This document shows, one piece after another, positions 45,201-53,785 of a DNA stretch of 64,000 nt. Below the pieces are notes generated by a model. That model made no database searches and had not been told where the DNA came from. It was given only the letters and a program-made list of their open reading frames with translations. Each line of letters opens with the position of its first letter. Position 1 is the first letter of the stretch. The stretch covers positions 463,913-527,912 of the forward strand of contig NZ_VAWF01000003.1 of assembly GCF_005869845.1 (NCBI RefSeq), given 5' to 3'. The stretch is from Fodinibius saliphilus (GTDB lineage: Bacteria; Bacteroidota; Rhodothermia; Balneolales; Balneolaceae). The position numbers and the translations under genes were made by a program.

Positions 45201-46733
45201 TTACTTACTGGCATCAGCCACTTCTTTTTCCTTTTCAGATTTAGTAACGATGGCTCCAACAGTACGGTTGTCTTTCGTTAAATACTCTTTAGCTACCCGT
45301 TGAATATCGTCTACTGTTACATTCTGAAGCTTTTCTAGATCAGTGAATACTTTACGCCAATCGCCTCTCAATGATTCTGCGGAAGCTAAAGAGGAAGCAA
45401 GGCCAGAGTTTGAGTCAAGACTGCGAATTAAATTAGCTCGGGCATTGGTACGGGCCCGATCCAGTGCTTCTTGTGAGACTTCTCCCTGTTTGACTTTCTC
45501 AATCTCATCGAGAATAGTTGTTTCCATAGTATCTACTCCAACACCTTGATTGGGGATGGCCAAAGTGGCAAAAAGCGTTTCATATTTTGCACCCGGATAT
45601 CCATTGAAAGCACTAATCTGGAGGGCCGTTTTTTCTTCAACCACCATTCTTTTATATAGTTTTGAAGTACGTCCACCTGATAATATGCTTCCTAAGAGTT
45701 GTAAGGCCTGGAAGTCAGGATGCTCTTGGGAAACAGTGTGGTATCCCATAATAAAGAACGGCTGTGACTGGCCTTTGATAGTGAAACGACGTTCTCCTCG
45801 TTGTTCGGGTTCTTTAGTATAAACTGGTGGTGGTTCGGGACCCGATTTCATATCACCAAAGTATTCTTTTGCAAGCTTTTTTGCTTCTTCTGCTTTTACA
45901 TCGCCTGCTATGGCAAAAGTGATATTGTTAGGAACATAATAAGTGTTATAAAACTCTTGGGCATCTTCCATGGTGGTTGCTGTGATATCGGAGTTCCAAC
46001 CCACGGTTGGACGACCATAAGGATGAGCAGTAAATGCTACAGCAGCAAACTCTTCAAACAATTTACCAATGGGCTGAGATTCAGTGCGCATCCGGCGCTC
46101 CTCACGTACAACCTCTTTTTCCTTATAGAACTCTCTAAACACCGGGTTTTTAAAACGGTCTGATTCTAGACTGAACCACAATTCCATACGATTTTCAGGA
46201 AGGCTGTAAAAATAATTAGTACGATCTTGGCTGGTAGTGGCATTCATTCCCGTACCGCCGTTGCGATCTACGATCTGTGAAAATTCGTTATTGACCACGT
46301 ATTCACCGGCCTTTTCCTGCAGCTGCTTAAACTTGTCCCAAAGCTTGTTCATTTTGACCGTATCGGCTTTAGGTTGATACTTTTCAGCCAGCCATTCTTG
46401 ATAGGTATTGTCAAGCTTTTTCAGCACTTTCTTTTCAGCTTTCCAATTGTTAGTGCCCACGGTGTGAGTACCTTTAAAAGCCATATGTTCGAAAATATGG
46501 GCCATACCGGTATGGCCGACGGGCTCGTTGGCTCCGCCTACATTAACGTAGGTGGCAAAACTAACCACGGGAGCTACCGGGCGTTCAATGATGATAAATG
46601 TTAGGCCGTTATCGAGGGTAAATTCTGTTACTTTATTTTCAAATTTGTCTAACGATTGTGCATTTGCTGGTTGTATTGAAAAACCGACGAAAAGCACGAG
46701 CATTGAGAGCACTGGTAAAATACGTCGTAGCAT
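45201..46733 (-). CDS. M16-family zinc metalloprotease, catalytic subunit
   Basis: The protein is 510 aa, exported (signal ...MLVLFVGFSIQPANAQ). The zinc site is intact: HIFEHMAFKGT (HxxEH) and the distal acidic helix KEVVREERRMRTE. The substrate-binding Arg/Tyr region (YHTVSQEHPDFQALQLLGSI) follows the inactive-like C-terminal half. With the lipoprotein partner encoded just downstream, it is arranged as the known two-gene M16B pair, one active and one inactive, forming a periplasmic heterodimer that degrades oligopeptides. Confidence 0.95.
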   Translation of the reverse strand: MLRRILPVLSMLVLFVGFSIQPANAQSLDKFENKVTEFTLDNGLTFIIIERPVAPVVSFATYVNVGGANEPVGHTGMAHIFEHMAFKGTHTVGTNNWKAEKKVLKKLDNTYQEWLAEKYQPKADTVKMNKLWDKFKQLQEKAGEYVVNNEFSQIVDRNGGTGMNATTSQDRTNYFYSLPENRMELWFSLESDRFKNPVFREFYKEKEVVREERRMRTESQPIGKLFEEFAAVAFTAHPYGRPTVGWNSDITATTMEDAQEFYNTYYVPNNITFAIAGDVKAEEAKKLAKEYFGDMKSGPEPPPVYTKEPEQRGERRFTIKGQSQPFFIMGYHTVSQEHPDFQALQLLGSILSGGRTSKLYKRMVVEEKTALQISAFNGYPGAKYETLFATLAIPNQGVGVDTMETTILDEIEKVKQGEVSQEALDRARTNARANLIRSLDSNSGLASSLASAESLRGDWRKVFTDLEKLQNVTVDDIQRVAKEYLTKDNRTVGAIVTKSEKEKEVADASK

Positions 46734-47395
46734 CTTTGATCCTTAGTTTTAGTTTATAGGTTGTGTGGATGAAATGTTATTGAATGTATATAAGTATGTA
46801 AAGAGAGATGGTCTATATTACTTATTTATAATGTTAGTGGTATAACGTTTGCTGATAACTACTTATCTCGGTAGAGTGCAATTCAGTATGATTTGATCTT
46901 TGATTAAGAAAGCAATTTTGGAATAGGGTAAACAAGAGAGGTCAAGACCAAAAAGAGAGGGCAGTGTTACAAGAATTAAACGATCTTAATATTGCTTTTT
47001 TTAATGCATTCAATGATTGGGCGTTCGCTGATTGTTTAGAAAACTTGCTAATAGCATCAAAAGGGTGGCGCTGTAACGGTAGCTCGTAGCATTATTCCCC
47101 TTTTAAGCTACTGAAGATTGATAATATAACCTATAATTATGGCATTACTTTTCTAAATATTATAGGGAGAAGTCCTAAAATTATAACAAAACATTAAAAA
47201 TACCTGCAATTGAATTATGAAAAGCATGTATCAGATAGGTAGTTTTAAAAACTACCCTAAAAGAATTCTCTTATTGGAAGTTTGAGCGTCGTGGGCGAAA
47301 GATCAATAGAATTCTCAAAACTCTTAGTTGAATTTTTAAAATTGTGTATGGTTAACTAAACGTTAACCAGCAAGTAAATAAGCTGTTAGAATACT
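46734..47395. other. Gene-free stretch upstream of M16 operon
   Basis: About 660 AT-rich bases between the M16 operon promoter side and the peptide island. No credible frame on either strand. Presumably the M16 promoter and, on the left, a boundary of the accessory island. Confidence 0.5.
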
Positions 47396-47629
47396 TTAGT
47401 TTTGAACAGCTTTTTTAAACCCTTTAATGATTATAAGAATTGGAATAACAGTGCCGAAGAAAAGGGGGAGGGTCTCTGTTATTGTAGTATCCGGATTATT
47501 GATATGTATGATACTTAATAGTCCAACCATAACACCTAGCAACAGAACGCCCAATAGTATAGTTGCTGTGGATTCTTTATTGAACAAAAGTTGGCCTATT
47601 TGAATAAAAAAATTGTTATCAGTGGACAT
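47396..47629 (-). CDS. Small two-helix membrane protein in the peptide island (possible immunity protein)
   Basis: The protein is 77 aa when started at ATG 47629 (MSTDNNFFIQIGQLLF). Two hydrophobic helices (ILLGVLLLGVMVGLLSIIHI and LPLFFGTVIPILIIIKGFKK) with a short loop and a basic tail: the size and layout of class II bacteriocin immunity or accessory proteins. It is the last gene of the minus-strand island and lies after a strong hairpin that may reduce its transcription. Function inferred only from position. Confidence 0.6.
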   Translation of the reverse strand: MSTDNNFFIQIGQLLFNKESTATILLGVLLLGVMVGLLSIIHINNPDTTITETLPLFFGTVIPILIIIKGFKKAVQN

Positions 47630-47728
47630 AACGTTGGGTTCCATGTTAGTTTTTTACCGGCACTGGCTGATGCTCCTTCTTCCACTATGTTGGCTGTAGC
47701 ACCAGAGGTGTCGTTGTTGTTAAATAAA

Positions 47729-47760
47729 ATATTGGGTCTGGGATACACCAGACCCAATAT
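47729..47760 (-). terminator. Terminator after peptide gene B
   Basis: 13-bp stem ATATTGGGTCTGG / CCAGACCCAATAT with a 6-base loop. On the minus strand it is followed by ATTTTATTTA and begins 4 bases after the peptide gene's stop codon. Confidence 0.82.
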
Positions 47761-47763
47761 GAA

Positions 47764-47994
47764 TTATTCATCACTTGTAACTGCTTTTACACCATAATAA
47801 ACGCCAACACCAATTGCGACGCCAACGACAAAAGCTCCGGCTACCATAGCTCCGCCTGCTGCTACTGCTGCAGCCCCGGAAAGTGTTACAGGTTCACCAC
47901 CATTGGTATTCTTGATTTCGTGATTATTTAATTCGGTAAGACCAAATTCATCAATATTATTAAAAGTGGAGTGTTTTTTTGCTGTTGCTTTCAT
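47764..47994 (-). CDS. Double-glycine-leader peptide B (bacteriocin-like, Gly/Ala-rich)
   Basis: The protein is 76 aa. The leader ends ...LNNHEIKNTNGG at residue 33, with the conserved hydrophobic pattern (FGLTELNNHEI) expected for recognition by C39 peptidases. The 43-residue core is rich in Gly, Ala and Val (GAAAVAAGGAMVAGAFVVGV...) with GxxxG-type spacings, suitable for a transmembrane helix as in class IIb bacteriocins. It lies in the same block as the C39 transporter, so export and cleavage by it are likely. Confidence 0.85.
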   Translation of the reverse strand: MKATAKKHSTFNNIDEFGLTELNNHEIKNTNGGEPVTLSGAAAVAAGGAMVAGAFVVGVAIGVGVYYGVKAVTSDE

Positions 47995-48024
47995 GGTAAA
48001 ATAAATTTATAAATTATGAATAGA

Positions 48025-48138
48025 TTATTTTTTGCTATCCGTTTTGATAGCAGTAATAACACCTAAAACCATTCCTGCAACCAACGCGAGGTAACAGGCA
48101 AGCACTATGGCATGAGCCGTAGACTCTGTGAATTCCAT
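48025..48138 (-). CDS. 37-residue single-helix membrane peptide
   Basis: Starts MEFTESTAHAIVLACYLALV from ATG 48138, which lies 34 bases after the stop of the upstream peptide gene. One long hydrophobic helix (AIVLACYLALVAGMVLGVIT) and a basic KTDSKK tail. Lacks a GG leader. Position between two GG-leader peptides suggests an immunity or companion peptide. A longer 62-codon reading from 48213 would overlap the upstream gene and is less likely. Confidence 0.5.
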   Translation of the reverse strand: MEFTESTAHAIVLACYLALVAGMVLGVITAIKTDSKK

Positions 48139-48172
48139 ATGTAAGGTGTTAAGAATGAATGAAGATATGTGT

Positions 48173-48364
48173 TTATTTATCAGATGCGGCTGCTGCTGCG
48201 ACTCCTGCTGCAACGCCGGCTGCTGTTGCTGCGCCTACTGCAGCAGCTACTGTAGTGGCTGAATAGGTTACTCCTAGAATAGTTAGAGCGATGAAACCAC
48301 CATCGACTTCTGTTAATGATTCATCATCTAATTCTACGAGTTCCATGTGATCTAAATTATCCAT
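48173..48364 (-). CDS. Double-glycine-leader peptide A (bacteriocin-like, Ala-rich)
   Basis: The protein is 63 aa. The leader MDNLDHMELVELDDESLTEV ends with DGG at residue 23. The 40-residue core (FIALTILGVTYSATTVAAAV...) is extremely Ala/Val/Gly-rich, ending in a charged SDK. It resembles the partner of peptide B: two hydrophobic GG-leader peptides in one island suit a two-component bacteriocin. The AT-rich upstream region has no Shine-Dalgarno, as is usual here. Confidence 0.82.
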   Translation of the reverse strand: MDNLDHMELVELDDESLTEVDGGFIALTILGVTYSATTVAAAVGAATAAGVAAGVAAAAASDK

Positions 48365-48397
48365 GATTATTTTATTTAGTTATTGGTATGTTTTGAT

Positions 48398-48739
48398 CTA
48401 AATATTAGATCCATGTGAAATAAATAGTGGCCGACTGAACAAATAAATACAGTGACATATTTTTTTGGTAGAACCACCGCTGATTTTGCGTTGCTTTTTA
48501 TTCGAGAGTTCTTCAAACCCTACAATAATTTTTCCTTTCTCTTCATAAACATAGCTTTGTCGGTATTGATCATAGCTGATGGGACAGTCAAACTCTTCTT
48601 TCAATTCGCGAAGGAATTTATAAAGCCAGCGTTCCGAAATATCTAACTTATTCGCAAGTTCTTCTGGTGGACCGGTACTCTTTCTTCGAATCATAGCATC
48701 AAGACGTCGAATACGGGTCAAGTAGGTGCGAAGTGACAT
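48398..48739 (-). CDS. HTH regulator with C-terminal double-glycine-leader-like tail
   Basis: The protein is 113 aa. Residues 1-50 contain a winged-helix/HTH (DeoR/HTH_11-like): IRRLDAMIRRKSTGPPEELA, KLDISERWLYKFLRELK. The wing is IISYDQYR-like (CPISYDQYRQSYVYEEKGK). Residues 74-89 then read GFEELSNKKQRKISGG, which is exactly the style of a Bacteroidota double-glycine leader, followed by a 24-residue tail with two Cys (STKKICHCIYLF...). It begins 12 bases after the stop of the C39 transporter gene, so it is probably the local regulator. The leader-like tail suggests it may be cleaved by that transporter. Confidence 0.8.
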   Translation of the reverse strand: MSLRTYLTRIRRLDAMIRRKSTGPPEELANKLDISERWLYKFLRELKEEFDCPISYDQYRQSYVYEEKGKIIVGFEELSNKKQRKISGGSTKKICHCIYLFSRPLFISHGSNI

Positions 48740-48751
48740 ATTGAATAGGTT

Positions 48752-50956
48752 TTAGTTGACGGTTTGATCTAATTGTGATAAAGGTTTTCCGTTTAAAATG
48801 GGAAACTGTTTTTGCCAGAGTTTGTAATAGGCTTCCTCCTGCTCCATAAGTTCTTGATGGGTACCTTGCTCCACAATTTGCCCTTCATCCAAGACACATA
48901 TTTTATCTGCCTGAAAGACGGTACTCAAGCGATGTGCAATAAGAATGATAGTTTTATCCTGTTCGGTTAAAAGTTCTATCGTTCGTTGAACATGCTGTTC
49001 AGAGGAGGAGTCCAGAGAGGAGGTAGCTTCATCCATGATTAAAACTTCAGGTTCTTGATAAAGGGCTCTTGCTATGGCAATGCGCTGCTTTTGTCCGCCA
49101 GATAGACTGGCTCCATTTTCTCCAAGATATGTTTCAAAGCCGTTGGGGAGATCTTCAATGAATTGCATTATTTTTAGCTGTTTACAAATCTCGATGATTT
49201 TCTCCATATCGGGGTTAAACTTTCCCACTGCAATATTGTCAATAACGTTTCCGGCAAAGAGGTCAATATCTTGGGGAACTACAGATATGTTATCTCGGAG
49301 ACTCTCATTTGTTATATAGTCTAGGTTTATATCTCCAATCATTACCTTTCCATCATCCAAAGGGTACAGTTTTTGGAGAATATTAATAATGGTTGTTTTA
49401 CCGGATCCGCTTTCTCCGACAAAGGCCGTAATTTTTCCTTTGGGAATAGTAAGATTTAGATCTTCAAATACAGTAACTCGAGAACCATACCGGAAATGAA
49501 CCTCCTCGAATATGATATCACCGGTGGATTCAGGATTTAATTCCATTTGTTGGCCTTCCTCTTCTTTTTCCAAATCCATAATTTCGAAAAGGCGGTCAGC
49601 GGCAATTAAGGCATCCTGTATGGTTTTGTTCATGCCGATAAGTTTTTCTGCAGGTCCTGTAAAGTATCCGATTACAGCATAGAAAGACATAAGCTCTCCG
49701 GTGGTAATAGTGTTATCCATTACATAATAGGCACCCAACCAGAGTAGGATGATTGTAAATGTTCTTGAAGTGAAGGTAGAGGCATTACCTGCAAAAACCG
49801 AGTTTAAACCGGACTGGTAAATCGATTTCAATAATTTAACAAATCGCCCTTCTGTTTTGATGTTTGCATAGTCTTCAAGTCCAAACTGTTTAATAGTAGA
49901 AACGGAGTTCAACGATTCTACCAGCTGAGATTCCAGATCAGCTGCATTTTCCATCACCTCGCGTTGCGTTTTCTTATTAATTTTATTGGTAATGAAGTAA
50001 ACAAGTACATAAACGGGGATGATTGCGAGCATTACCAGACCCAGTTTCCAGAAGTAAGTAAACATAAGGCCGAAAGAGAAGAGTACTACAAATATATTTA
50101 CAGCCAGGTTAATGGAAACATCATTGATGAATGTCCGAATTTTTACGGCATCATTGATTCTGGATATGATTTCACCAACACGCATGGAGTCAAAAAAGCG
50201 TTGTGGAAGTTTGAGTAGATGTTTATAGTATCCTAAAATAAGCCGTGCATCAATGAGCTGACCGGTTTTGAGAGTGAAAACGGTTTTGGTAGCACCGATA
50301 AAGATTTGTAATAATAGTAACACCACCATCCCTATACCCAGTAGGTTGAGCAAGTTTTCATTCCCATCGGGGATAACATGGTCAAGGATAAGTTGTACAA
50401 AGATGGCCGTGGATAAACCAATGATAGTAAATAATGCCGCACCAAATAGGGCTTGTCCCAGTACCTTTTTATGGGGCTTCAGTAAAAACCAAAGTCGGCT
50501 AAGTATAGATACTTTCTCATCACCCGTTTGAAAGTCATCATCAGGCATCAGTAAAACCAAAACGCCGGTCCACTGTTCCTTAAACTCTTCATGAGGTATT
50601 TCATGAAGTTTTCCATCTTGTGGGTCCATAACCACAATATGGGTATCGTTTGCCTCATAAATAACCACATAATGGTGGAGAACTTCCTTTACGACTACGT
50701 GAGCAATGGTAGGGGTAGGAATTTTAAAGAGGCTGTCAAACTCTCCTTTTACTCCCTTGGCCGAGAAGCCAAGTTCTTCAGCAGCTTCTATCATGCCTAA
50801 TACATTTGTCCCTTTTTTGTCAGTAGAGGCATACTGACGAATTCGTGCAATAGGTAACTTTAGATCATAGTGTGCTGCAACTGATGCTAAACAAGCTGCT
50901 CCACAATCAGTTATATCGTGTTGTTTGATGCCAACCTTGCGTTCTTTAAGCCACAT
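48752..50956 (-). CDS. Peptidase-containing ABC exporter (C39/PCAT)
   Basis: The protein is 734 aa, complete. N-terminal C39 cysteine peptidase: Cys18 in HDITDCGAAC, His95 in LHHYVVIYE and Asp111 in MDPQDGK. Six membrane helices (e.g. ALFGAALFTIIGLSTAIF, VMLAIIPVYVLVYFIT). The ATPase domain shows Walker A GESGSGKTTI, Q-loop VVPQDIDLF, signature LSGGQKQR and Walker B VLIMDEATSS. It removes double-glycine leaders and exports the released peptides. Its cargo is probably the GG-leader peptides encoded in the same island. Confidence 0.97.
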   Translation of the reverse strand: MWLKERKVGIKQHDITDCGAACLASVAAHYDLKLPIARIRQYASTDKKGTNVLGMIEAAEELGFSAKGVKGEFDSLFKIPTPTIAHVVVKEVLHHYVVIYEANDTHIVVMDPQDGKLHEIPHEEFKEQWTGVLVLLMPDDDFQTGDEKVSILSRLWFLLKPHKKVLGQALFGAALFTIIGLSTAIFVQLILDHVIPDGNENLLNLLGIGMVVLLLLQIFIGATKTVFTLKTGQLIDARLILGYYKHLLKLPQRFFDSMRVGEIISRINDAVKIRTFINDVSINLAVNIFVVLFSFGLMFTYFWKLGLVMLAIIPVYVLVYFITNKINKKTQREVMENAADLESQLVESLNSVSTIKQFGLEDYANIKTEGRFVKLLKSIYQSGLNSVFAGNASTFTSRTFTIILLWLGAYYVMDNTITTGELMSFYAVIGYFTGPAEKLIGMNKTIQDALIAADRLFEIMDLEKEEEGQQMELNPESTGDIIFEEVHFRYGSRVTVFEDLNLTIPKGKITAFVGESGSGKTTIINILQKLYPLDDGKVMIGDINLDYITNESLRDNISVVPQDIDLFAGNVIDNIAVGKFNPDMEKIIEICKQLKIMQFIEDLPNGFETYLGENGASLSGGQKQRIAIARALYQEPEVLIMDEATSSLDSSSEQHVQRTIELLTEQDKTIILIAHRLSTVFQADKICVLDEGQIVEQGTHQELMEQEEAYYKLWQKQFPILNGKPLSQLDQTVN

Positions 50957-51027
50957 ATATCGTAAATCTGTTTGTTTTTATTACTCGTATTACCGACTTC
51001 TGAATAGAAGAAAAATAAAAGAGAATA

Positions 51028-52224
51028 TTATCGGAGGGCTACTTCTTTATCTTTTGAATTTTGACCATCCCATTTAGGATTTAGCCAGTCATCTACATTA
51101 TCATACAGTAATTGAAATAGACTGCGTTCCGTGATAGTAAAGCGCGCCTGGATGGTCATCCCTTTTTTTAACCTGCCACGGTATCCATTTTTTAATTTCA
51201 TATATGATTGGTTCAGGCTACTTTTTACAATAAATACTGGCTGTTTATTAATAACAGTAACATCATTTGAAATTTCTGTTACTGTTCCTTTAAGCATTCC
51301 CCACTGATTATAATCAAAGGCAGATACTTGAAATCGAGCCTCCATTCCTTCTTTTATCAGTCCAATATTTTTTGGTGATACATAGCATTCCGCAATAAGG
51401 CCAGTGTTTGGAGAAATTTCTGCTAGTGGTTGATTGGGCGTAATGAAACTACCTTCATAAATTCCTTGCATGTTTTGGATAGTTCCTGAAATTGGGGCCC
51501 TGATAATATGTTGCTCTTGTTCCCTTTTAAGCTGTTCTCTTTTTGTCTTGAGCTGATCTAATTCTTCTTGATACGCTATTTGATCAGCCTGCCATGTGTT
51601 TATTTGCCGGTCAAGGAGCAGTTGTAATTTGTTTTGAGCGGCTTCTAATGCATATGCTGTTTCTTCATATTTTGCTTTACTAAGCATGTCGCGCTTGAAC
51701 AGTTTTTGATTTCGTCCATGTCTTTTTTTGATTTTATTTACTTTTTGCAGATGCCCCCTGATTTCTTGTTTGATCTGTAAAAGAGAATGGTTGTATTTAG
51801 GGGTCTCCAGTTCCATGTTGCGTTGAATGGTGGCGGAATCAATTTGCCCTAATTTTGATAAATCCCTGAGATAACGAGTTACTTGTTTTTGTCGCTTTGA
51901 GTTAAAACGTAACTTTTCTTTCAGCAAAGGAGCAGCAACAATTGCTACCTGCTCACCTTTTTTGATGGATATATTTTCTTTAATGTTTAGTTTATCAACT
52001 TTTCCTGAAACTAATGACGTTAATTTGTTGCGTTCGGTAGTAGGTTGAATAACTCCACGACTTTTGACACTTACATCCACATAAATAAAGGGTAATGCCA
52101 GAAGAGAACTAATAACAAATAAAACAGCAGTAATATAGATTAACTTTGTTTTTACTGAATGTTTCTGAAAGTTCGATTCGGCAGAATTTTCTATAATTTC
52201 CTTCGGGAATAGTTTTTTGTCCAT
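51028..52224 (-). CDS. HlyD-family periplasmic adaptor of the exporter
   Basis: The protein is 398 aa. One N-terminal membrane segment (LIYITAVLFVISSLLALPFI) follows a short cytoplasmic tail. The lipoyl half motif is SVKSRGVIQPTTERN / GKVDKLNIKENISIKKGEQV, with a long coiled-coil hairpin (~residues 110-255) and the second lipoyl half IIRAPISGTIQNMQGIYEGS. This is the usual type I secretion adaptor bridging the ABC exporter to an outer-membrane channel. No TolC-like gene is in the window. Lies 71 bases upstream of the exporter gene on the same strand. Confidence 0.93.
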   Translation of the reverse strand: MDKKLFPKEIIENSAESNFQKHSVKTKLIYITAVLFVISSLLALPFIYVDVSVKSRGVIQPTTERNKLTSLVSGKVDKLNIKENISIKKGEQVAIVAAPLLKEKLRFNSKRQKQVTRYLRDLSKLGQIDSATIQRNMELETPKYNHSLLQIKQEIRGHLQKVNKIKKRHGRNQKLFKRDMLSKAKYEETAYALEAAQNKLQLLLDRQINTWQADQIAYQEELDQLKTKREQLKREQEQHIIRAPISGTIQNMQGIYEGSFITPNQPLAEISPNTGLIAECYVSPKNIGLIKEGMEARFQVSAFDYNQWGMLKGTVTEISNDVTVINKQPVFIVKSSLNQSYMKLKNGYRGRLKKGMTIQARFTITERSLFQLLYDNVDDWLNPKWDGQNSKDKEVALR

Positions 52225-52255
52225 ATTGATGCAACAATTTTGGATGGAGAGAATT

Positions 52256-52285
52256 AAAAGGCGAAGGGAATTCCCTTCGCCTTTT
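52256..52285. terminator. Bidirectional terminator between peptide C and the HlyD gene
   Basis: Perfect 30-base palindrome AAAAGGCGAAGGGAA / TTCCCTTCGCCTTTT, with T-runs on both strands. It follows the stop of peptide gene C (minus strand) and precedes the HlyD gene, so it may set the peptide transcript far above the transporter transcript. Confidence 0.85.
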
Positions 52286-52304
52286 GCGAATAAATAGTAA
52301 TCAA

Positions 52305-52478
52305 CTAGTTATTGTCTTTTAACAAATCTCTAAACGGATCTGGTATGCAACCGCCATCATCAGGATCATTGGGGTCATCCCATACACCTGTATCTGTACT
52401 GCCACCTTCAAAACTTTTACTTTCTTGAGGTGTTAATTCGGTTAGGTTTAGATTTTCTAACTTTTTGCAATCATGCAT
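52305..52478 (-). CDS. Double-glycine-leader peptide C, acidic
   Basis: The protein is 57 aa, below common gene-calling cut-offs. Leader MHDCKKLENLNLTELTPQES KSFEGG ends at residue 26, with the hydrophobic spacing (L8, L10, L12, L15) expected for C39 substrates. The 31-residue core (STDTGVWDDPNDPDDGGCIP...) is Asp/Pro-rich with one Cys and ends KDNN. It is chemically unlike peptides A and B, so it is unlikely to be a pore-former; a signalling or modified peptide is possible. Terminator directly after the stop; the first gene transcribed ahead of the transport genes. Confidence 0.78.
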   Translation of the reverse strand: MHDCKKLENLNLTELTPQESKSFEGGSTDTGVWDDPNDPDDGGCIPDPFRDLLKDNN

Positions 52479-52575
52479 AAAGACCTCTTGTTATGTTATG
52501 TATATTTATGATGAGTAGTTTCTTACGAAACGTTTGCAAGCAATATTAAAGGAGGGGAAAAGTAAATAGCTACCT

Positions 52576-53340
52576 TTAGTCATTTTTTCTAATGCTGTTG
52601 ATTAGATTGCTGTTTTCATTTATAGCAAGAAGTGTTTGAATTTCTTTTCTCTGTTCAATGCAAAATTTATTGAGAGTAAATGTCCCCGTAGATCTAATTT
52701 TTTTTAGAATATTTTTCCGATGATTATTGACGGTATGGTGACTTCGTGACCAACTCTTTGCTATTTGCTTTGTTTTTTTTCCTTTTGATATTTCAAGCAT
52801 TGTTTGAAGTTCAGTTTTAGTTAAATGTGCCTCAAGGTCGTTTTCTAGGATATTTGTTTGTTGTGTTTTTTGTTCCTGATTCAGAAAAGTCATAATTCTA
52901 TCACTAACCAAAGACTGTTCTTTGCCTATTTCTTGGATTGCTCCAAGTAAGTATTCAACTTGGTCTTGTGGATGTACAAAGTTTATGTGGGTACACCCAA
53001 ACTGAAAGAACCAAAATAAGTGGTTTAGCCTACCTAAGAGGGTGATAGAATGGTTAGATTTGCAAAGTTTTTCTACATGCTTTGTCTTTAAAAAGAATAA
53101 ACACCTTGTGTCTATTAATAAACGTTGCTTTACATATGGTGGGGATGGGGATATGACTGTTTTTATTGATTCTCTGGAATGATGGATTACGGTATAATTT
53201 TTTTCAGTTAATAACTTAGATAATGCTTTTGCTTCTATATTACTGGGATGTAAAAGGTGTATAGTCATTTCTGAATGTACCATTTCAACTCTGATATTAG
53301 CCAACATATTATTTTGAAAGAGAGCTGTACTAAAAAACAA
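52576..53340 (-). CDS. LuxR/GerE-type transcription regulator of the peptide island
   Basis: The protein is 254 aa from ATG 53340; ATG 53268 (MTIHLLHPSNIEAKALSKLL) would give a tighter receiver-like start and is a good alternative. The N-terminal ~140 residues look like a degenerate receiver (IHLLHPSNIEAKAL...; no clear phospho-acceptor Asp). The C-terminal ~65 residues are a LuxR-type HTH: LTKTELQTMLEISKGKKTKQ, IAKSWSRSHHTVNNHRKNIL. First gene of the minus-strand island, about 100 bases upstream of peptide C. Probably its controller. Confidence 0.82.
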   Translation of the reverse strand: MFFSTALFQNNMLANIRVEMVHSEMTIHLLHPSNIEAKALSKLLTEKNYTVIHHSRESIKTVISPSPPYVKQRLLIDTRCLFFLKTKHVEKLCKSNHSITLLGRLNHLFWFFQFGCTHINFVHPQDQVEYLLGAIQEIGKEQSLVSDRIMTFLNQEQKTQQTNILENDLEAHLTKTELQTMLEISKGKKTKQIAKSWSRSHHTVNNHRKNILKKIRSTGTFTLNKFCIEQRKEIQTLLAINENSNLINSIRKND

Positions 53341-53785
53341 GAGTAGGCCTAAACTCAGATGTTACAATTTATCTATTAAAATAAATTAACCCTTTTGTTG
53401 TGGTACGAATTGATTTAGTGTAAGGAAGGACCCATATATTTTCTCCCTGGTTGAGGTTTAATTGCCTAGCCCCATTTCAGTAAATTGTATTTAAGTAGTT
53501 TTTGCAGAAGAGATGAGAGATACAAGGAGCAAATTATTTTAGTAAGGGTGAAGAGGACAAGCAGTGGCTACTGCTGAACAGAATTAATTTCATATTCTAA
53601 ATCGAATGAAATTTGAAGGAGGGGAGATAAATCAAAAGTAGATATAGCAATTCGAAATTAATTTAGAATTGCTGATTTGGTATACAAATGGAATTTAAAA
53701 TAAAAGACGTGATATTATGTTCATACCGATTTTGGAAATAAAAAGAGGCTTTATTTTCAGTAATAAATATTAAGCGGTGTAGTAT
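53341..53785. other. Gene-free stretch upstream of the peptide island
   Basis: About 445 AT-rich bases with no convincing frame; presumably contains the island's regulatory region for the LuxR-type gene. No repeat recognised. Confidence 0.45.

Noticed and set aside
47591..47797. Forward frame and downstream in-frame reading near peptide B
   Set aside because: Antisense to the small membrane protein and terminator; the minus-strand continuation FILGLVYPRPNILF after the peptide B stop has no start codon with context.
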